From the NCBI GenBank assembly GCA_046233115.1, contig JBJXHM010000005.1, positions 124,001 through 188,000 of the forward strand: a DNA stretch of 64,000 bases. Reading direction: 5' to 3'. The notes beneath the pieces were generated by a model that made no database searches, had not been told where the DNA came from, and saw nothing but the letters and a program-made list of their open reading frames with translations. The position numbers were made by a program, and so were the translations under genes. Shown here piece after piece: positions 23,864 through 31,595 of this stretch; within the stretch, counting starts at the first letter, position 1, and each line of letters begins with the position of its first letter. The stretch comes from JACOMY01 sp046233115 (GTDB taxonomy: Bacteria > Pseudomonadota > Alphaproteobacteria > Kiloniellales > JACOMY01).

Positions 23864-24603
23864 GCCAGCTCTCCCAGGGCCGAGCGGCGAACCCACTTGT
23901 TGGCCATCAGGCTGGCGGGCGTGCCCTCGGCGATGACCTGGCCCCAGTGCAGGATCGAGATGCGGTCAGCCAGGCGGAAGAGGAAGCGCATGTCGTGCTC
24001 GATCATCACGATGGTGTAGCGCGCACGCAGCCGCTCGATCAGGCGCGCCAGGCGCTCGGTCCCCTCCACCCCCAGTCCGGAGGTCGGCTCGTCCAGGAAG
24101 ACCAGCCGCGGCCGGGCGGCCAGCGCCACGCCGATCTCCAGCGCCCGCCGGTCGCCATAGGAGAGCGCAGCCGTCGGCTCCCACTCCCGGCCCAGCAGGC
24201 CCACCTGCTCCAGCACCTCCCGGGCACTGTCCAGGAGGCCCGTGTCGTCGAAGACGGAGGACGTCATGCGCCGGCGTCGTTCGCGAAACTCGGGCAGCGC
24301 CAGCAGCACGTTCTCGACCACGGCCGACTGGTCGAAGAGGTTCATCATCTGGAAGGAGCGCGCGATGCCGCGCCGGGCGATGCGCTGCGGCGCCAGGCCG
24401 GCGATGTCCTCGCCGTCGAAGCGGATCGAACCGCGGTCGGGCTTGTAGCGTCCGGTCAGCACGTTGAAGCAGGTGGTCTTGCCGGCACCGTTCGGCCCCA
24501 TGATGCCACTGACCTGCCCCGCCTCGAAGGTGAGCGAGATGTCCTCCAGCACGACGCGGCGGCCGAAGCGCTTGTGCAGGTTGCTGGCTTCGAAGAGCGC
24601 CAT
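23860..24603 (-). CDS. Branched-chain-amino-acid-type ABC transporter ATPase (LivG-like)
   Basis: A 247-residue ATPase with Walker A GPNGAGKTT, a signature region reading LSYGDRRALEIG (LSYG instead of LSGG, as is normal in LivG), Walker B LVFLDEPTSGLG and switch His in MIEHDMRF. ATG at 24603 is preferred to a TTG 9 bases earlier. It starts 5 bases after the LivM stop and overlaps LivF. Forms the heterodimeric motor with the LivF-like protein. Confidence 0.93.
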   Translation of the reverse strand: MALFEASNLHKRFGRRVVLEDISLTFEAGQVSGIMGPNGAGKTTCFNVLTGRYKPDRGSIRFDGEDIAGLAPQRIARRGIARSFQMMNLFDQSAVVENVLLALPEFRERRRRMTSSVFDDTGLLDSAREVLEQVGLLGREWEPTAALSYGDRRALEIGVALAARPRLVFLDEPTSGLGVEGTERLARLIERLRARYTIVMIEHDMRFLFRLADRISILHWGQVIAEGTPASLMANKWVRRSALGELA

Positions 24604-24608
24604 GGCGG

Positions 24609-25649
24609 TCAATCCAGGCCCGGGATCGGCTCAGGGGCCCGCTTCGCTGCCGACTTGGCAACCGTCCGGTTGCCGCCGAGGCGCAGGCCCCGCAGCAGGC
24701 CGGCCAACCCCTCGGGCCGGAACATCACCATGGCGATGAACATCAGGCCGAACCACAGCAGCCAGGTCTCGGTGAAGCTGCCCAAGAGGTCGCGAGCGAT
24801 GAAGTAGAGCAGCACGCCCAGCACCGGCCCCCAGAAGCAGACCAGCCCGCCGCCGACCAGCACCATCATCACGATCAGGCCCGACTGCTGCAGGCTCATG
24901 ACGTCGGGATAGGCGCTTTGCTGGGCCATGGCGAAGAGGCCGCCGGCCAGTCCCGCAAACATGGCCGAGAGCACGAAGGCCGCCCACTTGAAGCGCCAGA
25001 CCTCGTAACCGACGAACTGCGCACGCAATTCGTTCTGGCGCACCGCCTGCAGCACCCGGCCGAAGGGCGCGTGCACCAGCCGCCAGAGGAACACCAGGGT
25101 CAGCCCCAGGAAGACCAGGGCCAGGTAGTAGAAGGTCGTGTTGTCGTTGAGATCGAAACTGACCAGGCCCAGGTTCAGCGGCGGCCGCGGGATGTTCAGC
25201 AGGCCGTCTTCGCCGCCGGTGATCCCGTGCAGCTTGATCGAAGAGAACCAGAAGACCTGACCGAAGGCGATGGTCAGCAGTGCGAAGTAGATACCGCGCC
25301 GGTGCGAGACGAAGACCCCGACCAGGGCGCCCGCCACGGCCGCCGCCAGCACCGCGGCGAGCAGCCCGCCCCAGAGGCTGACGTCGACGTGATGCTGGAA
25401 CAGGCCGAAGGCATAGGCGCCGACCCCGAGGTAGGCACCGTGGCCGAAGGAATGGAGGCCGGTGTAGCCGAACAGCAGGTTGAAGCCGAGCGCGTAGATC
25501 AGCCAAATCGCGATCTCGATGCCGAGGTAGTGGTAGAGGCCGACGCCCTCCAGCCAGAAGGGTGCGGTCACCGCGACCAGGGCGGCGATCCCCATCGGCG
25601 GGGTGAGCCAGGCGGTGCTGCGCACCGAGATGTCGGAGAGCGTCGCCAT
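24609..25649 (-). CDS. Branched-chain-amino-acid-type ABC transporter permease (LivM-like)
   Basis: A 346-residue polytopic inner-membrane protein with about nine hydrophobic segments. NLLFGYTGLHSFGHGAYLGVGAY is the conserved LivM core and GLFAMAQQSAYPDVMSLQQSG the coupling-loop region. The cytosolic C-terminus is Arg/Lys-rich. It lies 4 bases after the LivH gene and 5 bases before the LivG gene, in the standard H-M-G-F order. Confidence 0.93.
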   Translation of the reverse strand: MATLSDISVRSTAWLTPPMGIAALVAVTAPFWLEGVGLYHYLGIEIAIWLIYALGFNLLFGYTGLHSFGHGAYLGVGAYAFGLFQHHVDVSLWGGLLAAVLAAAVAGALVGVFVSHRRGIYFALLTIAFGQVFWFSSIKLHGITGGEDGLLNIPRPPLNLGLVSFDLNDNTTFYYLALVFLGLTLVFLWRLVHAPFGRVLQAVRQNELRAQFVGYEVWRFKWAAFVLSAMFAGLAGGLFAMAQQSAYPDVMSLQQSGLIVMMVLVGGGLVCFWGPVLGVLLYFIARDLLGSFTETWLLWFGLMFIAMVMFRPEGLAGLLRGLRLGGNRTVAKSAAKRAPEPIPGLD

Positions 25650-25653
25650 CGGC

Positions 25654-26574
25654 CTAGCGCTCCAGCACCGACTTGCGGCCGAAGAGGCCGCGCGCGCGGA
25701 AGCCCACCACCGCGATCAGCAGGATGTACATCGACATCAAGGACCAGGCCGAGGCATAGGCACCGGTGATGCCGATCGCCAGGCCGACCAGCAGCGAGGC
25801 GACGACCGCGCCCCAGAAGCTGCCGACGCCGCCCAGCACGATGACCAGGAAGGCCGGGATCACCACGTCGACTCCCAGGTGTGGCCGCAGGCCCCAGATC
25901 GGCGCCATCACCACACCGGCCAGACCGGCCAGTGCTGCCCCGAAGCCGAAGACCAGCAGGCGCAGGCGTGCGAGGTCGTAGCCCAGTGCCCGCACCATCT
26001 CGCTGTCGTGCGCGCCGGCCTTGATGATGGCGCCATAGGGCGTGCGCTCCAAGAAGAGCCAGACCCCGGCGACCGCCAGCAGCGCGAAGCCGGCGGCGAA
26101 GAGCTTGTACTTGGAGAAGATCAGGCCGCCCAGCAGGATGGCGCCGTTGATGTCCTGCGGCAGCGGCAGGTGCTGCTCGCCGGTGCCCCAGACCAGCCGG
26201 ATCAGCTCCTCGATCACCAGGGCCGCGCCGAAGGTCAGCAACAGCCCGTAGAGCGGCGCCTTGCCGTAGGTCGGCCTGAGGCAGAGCTCCAGCAGCATGC
26301 CCGCCAGCCCGGCCAGCACCGGCCCGATGGCGAGCGCGGCGACGTAGCGCCCGGCCAGCGGCAGGGCTGACCACCACTGCCCCACCGCGCTCTCCTGGAC
26401 CCAGTCGCCGCCCAGCAGGGTCAACGCGAAGTAGGCGCCCAGGGCAAAGAGCGAGCCATGCGCCAGGTTGATCACCTCCATCACACCGACGATCAGGGTG
26501 AAGCCCAGCGCGATCAACGCGAAGAGCAGCCCTAGGGTGAGACCGTTGAAGAGGTGGGGCAGCAGCAGGCTCAT
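25654..26574 (-). CDS. Branched-chain-amino-acid-type ABC transporter permease (LivH-like)
   Basis: A 306-residue polytopic inner-membrane protein. ALGFTLIVGVMEVINLAHGSLFALGAY is the LivH hallmark and VIVLGGVGSFWGAVVASLLVG is the late conserved segment. It partners LivM to form the translocation path. The gene begins 54 bases after the binding-protein stop; no terminator is seen in that gap, so read-through from the binding-protein promoter is likely. Confidence 0.93.
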   Translation of the reverse strand: MSLLLPHLFNGLTLGLLFALIALGFTLIVGVMEVINLAHGSLFALGAYFALTLLGGDWVQESAVGQWWSALPLAGRYVAALAIGPVLAGLAGMLLELCLRPTYGKAPLYGLLLTFGAALVIEELIRLVWGTGEQHLPLPQDINGAILLGGLIFSKYKLFAAGFALLAVAGVWLFLERTPYGAIIKAGAHDSEMVRALGYDLARLRLLVFGFGAALAGLAGVVMAPIWGLRPHLGVDVVIPAFLVIVLGGVGSFWGAVVASLLVGLAIGITGAYASAWSLMSMYILLIAVVGFRARGLFGRKSVLER

Positions 26575-26628
26575 GGGCGTGCCCTTGCCGGAGCGTCGTC
26601 CCGCCGCCCTCCCCGCCTCGGTCTATGA

Positions 26629-27921
26629 TCAGGCATCGAAGCTCGGCGTCTCCTCGTAGGATTCCAGCTTGCAGGCGGCGATGGCGTCGCCGTCCGCCAC
26701 GTCGTCGGGTGCGGAGTTCGAGAGGATCTTGAACATGTCGTCCTTGTCCTCGGTGCCGCGGTTGGCGGTGGCCAGGTAGATCGTTTGCTGGACCTGGTGG
26801 TTGTTGGGATCGATCCAGGCGTCGTGGTGCTGCATGCGCTCGGCCGCCGGCATGCGCAGTTCCTCGAGCTGTTTGATGATAGCAATGTTGTTGGTCGAGC
26901 CGGCACGTTCGATCGCGCGCAGCAGCTCGCGCGTGGCCATATAGCCGTTATAGAAGACGTTGCCCGGCACCCGCATGGTGGTGTCGGGATAGGCCGCCTG
27001 ATAGCGCTGCACGAACTCCGCCACTCCGGGGAGGTCCAGCTTGTAGTACCAGGTGGTGCCGAAGACGCCGAAGAGGTTGTCCAGCGGCAGACCATAGACG
27101 TCGGGCCAGTCCTGCTGATTGTTGATCCAGGCCGGCGTCTCGCCCATGCCGAGCTGCGCCACCTGCTGGCGCATCGCCTTCTGGTCATCACCGCCGACGG
27201 CAGCCGCCACTACATCGGGCTGGAGCTGCTGGATCTTGATCAGCGCGGAGGAAAAGTCGCGGGTGCCCTGCGGCACCAGGATCTCCTCCTCGACGAAGCC
27301 GCCGGAACCGGTCAGCAGCTTGCGCGTGGCCTTGGCGGTATTGTGCCCCCAAACATAGTCGTTGGTCAGCAGCACCCACTTCGGGCCGTAGCTGTTGATG
27401 GCGTTCTTCACCGCCGCCTTGGCGAAGTTGGTGCCGTTGCCGTCCCAGACGAACTTCACCCGGTGGCAGTTCTCCCCGGACTCGGTCGGTGAGCTGGAGT
27501 TGGTGTTCAGGTAGACCACGCCGTACTTCTGCGCGACCTGGCTGATCGCATTGGCAACGCCGGAGCTGACCGCTCCCACCAGGAAACCGCAGTCCTCACG
27601 TGTGATCATGCGCTCCGCCACGCGACTGCCGGTGGCCGGCGTGGTCTCGGTGTCGAGGTGCAGGGTCTCGATCTTGCGGCCCAGCACCCCGCCCTTGGCG
27701 TTGGCCTCGGCAATGGCCATCAGCATGCCGCGACGGTCGCTGGCACCGGAGTTAGCGTACTGCCCGCTGGCGTCGGAGGTGATGCCGATCTTGATCGGCT
27801 TGTCGTCGGCCGCCGCATAGACCCGGTTCGTCCGCCAGGGGCCATAGAACGAGGTCACGCCGGCGGCTGCGGCGGAGGCACCTAAAAAGATTCTGCGTGA
27901 CAGTCTATTCGTCATCGTCAT
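26629..27921 (-). CDS. Tat-exported periplasmic substrate-binding protein (LivK/AmiC family)
   Basis: A 430-residue periplasmic binding protein. The N-terminus carries a twin-arginine signal (SRRIFLGASAAAAGVTSFYG), unlike the Sec signal of Escherichia coli LivK. The mature part has KIGITSDASGQYANSG and the two-lobed type I fold with VVYLNTNSSSP and LLTNDYVWGHNTA. The ligand is not readable. Start 27921 (MTMTNR) has GGAAGG just upstream; ATG at 27915 is an alternative. It heads the minus-strand operon and faces the divergent RpiR gene. Confidence 0.92.
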   Translation of the reverse strand: MTMTNRLSRRIFLGASAAAAGVTSFYGPWRTNRVYAAADDKPIKIGITSDASGQYANSGASDRRGMLMAIAEANAKGGVLGRKIETLHLDTETTPATGSRVAERMITREDCGFLVGAVSSGVANAISQVAQKYGVVYLNTNSSSPTESGENCHRVKFVWDGNGTNFAKAAVKNAINSYGPKWVLLTNDYVWGHNTAKATRKLLTGSGGFVEEEILVPQGTRDFSSALIKIQQLQPDVVAAAVGGDDQKAMRQQVAQLGMGETPAWINNQQDWPDVYGLPLDNLFGVFGTTWYYKLDLPGVAEFVQRYQAAYPDTTMRVPGNVFYNGYMATRELLRAIERAGSTNNIAIIKQLEELRMPAAERMQHHDAWIDPNNHQVQQTIYLATANRGTEDKDDMFKILSNSAPDDVADGDAIAACKLESYEETPSFDA

Positions 27922-28015
27922 CGTTTCCTTCCCATTCGGAGCGGGAGCCGTGCAATCGCTGCGTGGAGGGGCAGTGAGAGCCTTATAGCCCAACCCTCGG
28001 TATTGAATAAATTTT

Positions 28016-28044
28016 CTCTTAGAAAGAAATCTTTTGACCGTCAA
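28016..28044 (-). promoter_or_regulatory. Candidate promoter of the binding-protein/transport operon
   Basis: On the minus strand TTGACG (28044-28039) is followed after 17 bases by TAAGAG (28021-28016). The -35 match is good and the -10 match is weak. The surrounding 28000-28080 stretch is AT-richer than its flanks, as expected of a promoter zone between divergent genes. Confidence 0.35.
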
Positions 28045-28055
28045 GCGCTAAATGG

Positions 28056-28077
28056 GGCATTCTTATGGAAAAATGCC
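28056..28077. promoter_or_regulatory. Candidate operator, inverted repeat between divergent RpiR and transport genes
   Basis: GGCATT and AATGCC form a perfect 6-bp inverted repeat with a 10-base spacer. It lies 53 bases before the RpiR start and just upstream of the candidate -35 box of the transport operon. Its position suits binding by the neighbouring RpiR protein, but no experimental consensus was available to compare. Confidence 0.4.
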
Positions 28078-28130
28078 AACGACTCGCAATTGCCCTTGAT
28101 GCCGAATGAAAATTCGCTCTAACTGACTCG

Positions 28131-28967
28131 ATGGAACCTGGCCACAAACGAGACACCGACTCCGCAGAGACCTTCGATGCCCTGCGCGAGCGCATTCGCG
28201 ACCGCTTCGAGACGCTCAGCCCCCACCTGCAGCGAATCGCGCGGCTGGCGCTGGATCAACCGAACCAGCTCGCCCTTCAAACCATAGCCGTGATCGCACG
28301 GTCGCTGGACGTCCAGCCCTCGACCTTGATCCGCTTTGCCAAGGAGTTCGACTACGACGGCTTCAGCAGCCTGCAGCAGGTCTTCAAGCTGCGGCTGATC
28401 GAGGGCGGTCCGATCTACCGCGAGAAGGTTTACGAGGAACGTACGGCGACGGGCCGGACGGAAGATGCCAGCGCCGCACTGGAAACCTGCGTCGACACCT
28501 TGATCGCGTCACTGGAGGCGCTGCGCCGCGATGTCACGCCGGAGGAGTTGACCCGCGCAGTCCAGCTCTGCCTCTCGGCGCGGCACATCTACGTCGCCGG
28601 TCTGCGCCGCTCGCGCCCGATCGCCACCTACTTCGCCTACGGCATGACCCGGCTGGAGCGGCGCTGCAGCATCCTGGACTTCGGCGGTGGCATGGCCTCG
28701 CAGCAGGTGGCCAACATGGGTCACCAGGATCTGCTGGTGGTCGCCGGCTTCACCCCCTACTCGCCCCCGGTGGTCGACGTGGTGCGTGACGCCTACGTGC
28801 GCGGGCTGCCGATCCTGGGCATCACCGATACGGAAGAGAGCCCGCTGGCACGCAATGCAACGGTCTCCTTCCTGGTCGACAATCAGGACGGCCTGCAGTT
28901 CCGCCCGATCTCCGGCGCCATCGGCCTGGTCCAGGCCATCATCGTCAGCGTCAGCGCGGCGCTGTAG
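28131..28967 (+). CDS. MurR/RpiR family transcriptional regulator
   Basis: A 278-residue regulator with an N-terminal RpiR helix-turn-helix (about residues 15-90; LQTIAVIARSLDVQPSTLIRFAKEFDYDG contains the recognition region) and a C-terminal SIS sugar-phosphate-binding domain (ARHIYVAGLRRSRPIATYFAYGM onward). SIS domains sense phosphorylated sugars or similar ligands. It is divergent from the Liv-type transport and sugar-acid catabolism operon, which is its likely target. Confidence 0.92.
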   Translation: MEPGHKRDTDSAETFDALRERIRDRFETLSPHLQRIARLALDQPNQLALQTIAVIARSLDVQPSTLIRFAKEFDYDGFSSLQQVFKLRLIEGGPIYREKVYEERTATGRTEDASAALETCVDTLIASLEALRRDVTPEELTRAVQLCLSARHIYVAGLRRSRPIATYFAYGMTRLERRCSILDFGGGMASQQVANMGHQDLLVVAGFTPYSPPVVDVVRDAYVRGLPILGITDTEESPLARNATVSFLVDNQDGLQFRPISGAIGLVQAIIVSVSAAL

Positions 28968-28983
28968 CTCAAGGGACGACTGG

Positions 28984-29013
28984 CACACGCCTCCCCGGGA
29001 CGGGAGGTGTGTG
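28984..29013 (+). terminator. Hairpin terminator after the RpiR gene
   Basis: A 12-bp stem (28984-28995 with 29002-29013) with one G-U pair and a 6-base loop starts 16 bases after the RpiR stop. There is no U tract, so it may be Rho-assisted or serve mainly to protect the 3' end. Confidence 0.55.
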
Positions 29014-29084
29014 TCGCTGCCGCGCGCAACGAGCCGCATCGGGTCTTCGATGCCGGCGACAAAGCCTTAGATCTTCAGGGAAAG

Positions 29085-29161
29085 TGGCGGGAGTGACGGG
29101 ACTTGAACCCGCGGCCTCTGGCGTGACAGGCCAGCGCTCTAACCAACTGAGCTACACCCCC
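29085..29161 (-). tRNA. tRNA-Asp (anticodon GTC)
   Basis: A 77-base tRNA gene with encoded CCA end. On the minus strand the acceptor GGGGGTG pairs with CACTCCC, the D arm is GCTCAGTTGGTTAGAGC, and the anticodon arm is CTGGC-CTGTCAC-GCCAG, giving anticodon GTC for aspartate. The T arm is GCGGG-TTCAAGT-CCCGT. Discriminator base is G, as expected for Asp. Confidence 0.97.
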
Positions 29162-29528
29162 TTGCCGGGGCCCGGCGACGCGGTGCCTTGCGGCGGCGCC
29201 CCCGAGAGGCGCGTTGGATAGGCCAAGCCGCGGCGGCGGTCAAGCCGAAAATGGCAAGTCGGTTGCGAGCGCATCGGGGCAGGCCTTCTCTGCCCGTCAG
29301 GAACAGCCACGGCCCCTTGCCACGGCTTGACGGCGACTCGGAGCGACCCGATTCGAGCAGACCTTTCCCGCGGCGATCTCTGGCTGCCGGGCCAACCATG
29401 TCCCGCCCGCGCAGCAGTGCTACGCCGAACCCTTCCATACTCCCTTCAACATTTTGCACTGCAAAAGACGCCGGTTCCCGTCACCGCCGGCGACGGGGCC
29501 TCCCTTCGGTTCTGCAAGGAGGTCCTCA
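29162..29528. other. Intergenic region with a 15-base palindrome
   Basis: No gene is seen here. Besides the tRNA promoter, the stretch holds a perfect palindrome TTTTGCACTGCAAAA at 29452-29466, 62 bases before the sulfotransferase start, and an ideal AAGGAGGT ribosome-binding site at about 29516-29523. The palindrome is AT-rich in GC-rich surroundings and is a candidate operator. Confidence 0.5.
29215..29243 (-). promoter_or_regulatory. Promoter of tRNA-Asp
   Basis: On the minus strand TTGACC (29243-29238), a 17-base spacer and TATCCA (29220-29215) form a sigma70-like promoter. It would start transcription about 45-50 bases before the tRNA 5' end. Confidence 0.6.
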
Positions 29529-30452
29529 ATGGGGCACATCGCCCGCAAGCATCTGCGTCTCATCAACGAGAAGAACGGCTTCAGGTACGTCGCTTTGTCG
29601 CCCTTTGTCCGGCGCTATCGCGATCGGCTCGACCTGAACCGTCTGGACCGCAAGATCAGGCTCGTCCTCGGAGACGTGGTGCAATCGGACGATGGCCGCC
29701 TGGCCCTCGTGAAGAATTCCAAGTGTGCCTGTACGGCCGCCGCCGCCCTGATCTACGAGTACTCCAAGGGCCGGCCCTGCGGCGATGTCATCCACGCGCA
29801 GACCGGCGATTTCACCCAGGGAATCGAACACTGGCGCAGCCACTTCCGGGCCCTGTCCGACACTGGCGTGGTGAAGGCGACCTTCGTGCGCCATCCGGAA
29901 GACCGGATCGTCTCGGCCTTCAAGAACTTCGTCGTAGACAAGCGCAACAACAACGCGCCGATGCATCTGGCTGCGATGCGCCGCTTCGGCTACGGCGAGT
30001 CGCTCGACCTGGAGCGCAAGGTCGATCTCTTCCTCACCTACATCGAGGCCTGCATCGAGGCAGATCCGCTGCTGACCGACAGGCACTTCCGTGCCCAGGT
30101 GCATAACACCGCAATCGACCGCATCGACTACGACCTGATCGCGCGGGTCGAGCATTTTCGCGAAGGCATGCTGGAGCTTTTCGGCCGCATCGGCGCCAGA
30201 GACTTCATTGCCGCCAAGGCCACACTGGAGCGACAGAACCAGTCCACACCGACACCACTCCACCTCAGCGCCAGCCAGCGCCTCCGGGTGGAGTCTCTCT
30301 ACAGCGCAGATTACGAAGCCTTCTGCTATCCCCGGCGCTCGACGGCGGAGGGCCTCGCACACCAGAGGGGCATCACGGCGGAGAAAGCGTCTGTTGGGCG
30401 TCCGGGGTGGCCGCTCGGACCGCGCTATCCGACCCCGATTTCGGCCGCATGA
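29529..30452 (+). CDS. Sulfotransferase family 2-like protein
   Basis: A 307-residue protein resembling the carbohydrate sulfotransferases of family 2 (HNK-1/chondroitin type). VKNSKCACTAAAALIYE occupies the 5'-phosphosulfate loop and TFVRHPEDRIVSAFKNFV the 3'-phosphate motif of PAPS binding, so sulfate transfer to a glycan or lipid is expected. The ATG has a perfect AAGGAGGT 6 bases upstream. The last 40 residues are Gly/Pro-rich and unlike the rest. It stands alone, with no glycan genes nearby, so the acceptor is unknown. Confidence 0.78.
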   Translation: MGHIARKHLRLINEKNGFRYVALSPFVRRYRDRLDLNRLDRKIRLVLGDVVQSDDGRLALVKNSKCACTAAAALIYEYSKGRPCGDVIHAQTGDFTQGIEHWRSHFRALSDTGVVKATFVRHPEDRIVSAFKNFVVDKRNNNAPMHLAAMRRFGYGESLDLERKVDLFLTYIEACIEADPLLTDRHFRAQVHNTAIDRIDYDLIARVEHFREGMLELFGRIGARDFIAAKATLERQNQSTPTPLHLSASQRLRVESLYSADYEAFCYPRRSTAEGLAHQRGITAEKASVGRPGWPLGPRYPTPISAA

Positions 30453-30800
30453 TCCCCGCTCCCGACGAACCGATCGACACTCGCCATCCAGAACGAGCGG
30501 GCCCGATCGGCGCCGTCATTGCAATCCTGCCAGAATGTTATAGATCTTAGGCAATTCTCGTCGATTTTCGTCTTTAGGATGATGGAATTTCGGTTTACGG
30601 ATAAATTTTATACTTCAATGAGGTTTTATTTTACCCTAGCATGAATAGTGACCCATCTATGCCAGAAGTGAACCTTATTACGCTATGAGCGAGAATGTCC
30701 GGAAAAACCTAACTGAAAGGCCGGAAAACCGGCTTAGCCTCGCTCTGGCAAGACAAGGGTAGGCCCAAACCTGCCCAGCACCGCTACGGAAGGAAAAGCG
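30453..30800 (+). other. AT-rich intergenic stretch with a foldable RNA leader
   Basis: No gene is seen. 30530-30690 is markedly AT-rich compared with the rest of the window and may contain promoters. From 30687 an RNA could fold into an outer 7-bp stem (GAGCGAG 30687-30693 with CTCGCTC 30739-30745) enclosing GCCGG-AAAA-CCGGC (30720-30733). A second 7-bp hairpin (GGGTAGG 30757-30763 with CCTGCCC 30770-30776) follows, and then a ribosome-binding site and the secreted-protein start at 30801. Confidence 0.5.
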
Positions 30801-31442
30801 ATGTCTCCTCTGCTGACCAGAACTACGGCTCTCACGGCACTCCTGGCCGCCACCGTCTACGTCACCGCACCGGCGCAGGCCAAGGACGTCGCCGTCCACG
30901 ACATGAGCCGCTATTGCGTCGGCGAGGCCTCCGCCCGGTTCGACGTGAAGCCCAACAACATCAAGGCGGGCGAGCCATCCAAAGGCGGTCAAGGCAACTA
31001 CAACGTCGACGGCAAGACCACGAGCGGGCACAAGATCGAGTTCCGCTGCCACTTCACCGACGCGGGCGAGTTCCGATGGGTGCGCACGATGGACGAAGTC
31101 CATGAGCACCACAGCAAGTCGTCGAGCGACAAGAATGACGAGTCGGCTAGCGACGACCAGGATGTCAACGTCTCTGGTACGGGACAGATCATCGGAGGCG
31201 GCACGCTGACCGGCCGGATCTTCGGTCATCGAGAGGGACACTACGCGCTCAGTATGACCGGCCACAAACTCACCTGCACCGGTTCCTTGGAGCACGCACC
31301 CGACAACGCGGAAAGCGAAACCACCACCCTACACTGCACCAATGGTGAGCAAGGAACGGCCATCATCACCAAGAAGAAGGATGGGCAGTTGTTGACGTTC
31401 AACTTGGGCGATGGAACCGGGGGTTACATTAATTTCCGGTAG
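30801..31442 (+). CDS. Unrecognised secreted protein
   Basis: A 213-residue protein I do not recognise. It has a Sec signal peptide (MSPLLTRTTALTALLAATVY, cleavage likely after PAQA at about 27). The mature part has four Cys spread along it (near 39, 83, 155 and 175), which could form disulfides, and a hydrophilic Ser/Asp/Lys-rich middle (HHSKSSSDKNDESASDDQD, about 102-120) likely to be disordered. The end is Gly-rich with GDGTGGYINFR. Expected location is periplasm or outside the cell. GGAAGGAAAAG precedes the ATG. Confidence 0.75.
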   Translation: MSPLLTRTTALTALLAATVYVTAPAQAKDVAVHDMSRYCVGEASARFDVKPNNIKAGEPSKGGQGNYNVDGKTTSGHKIEFRCHFTDAGEFRWVRTMDEVHEHHSKSSSDKNDESASDDQDVNVSGTGQIIGGGTLTGRIFGHREGHYALSMTGHKLTCTGSLEHAPDNAESETTTLHCTNGEQGTAIITKKKDGQLLTFNLGDGTGGYINFR

Positions 31443-31477
31443 CAATGGTGGCAGCCTGCCACTCAGCAGACCGTTGC
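31442..31477 (+). terminator. Hairpin after the secreted-protein gene
   Basis: GCAATGGT pairs with ACCGTTGC (one G-U) around an inner GGCAG-C-CTGCC hairpin, beginning at the last base of the stop codon. No U tract follows, so terminator function is only suggested. Confidence 0.35.
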
Positions 31478-31595
31478 GGGCACAACATCATCGCCAGACC
31501 CGCGCATCTGCTGCCGATCACAGGGCAACGGTAGGACGACGACAGTCTTCCATTTCTAGGAAACCGACCGGCCAACCGGTTGCAGGAGTTAGCGT

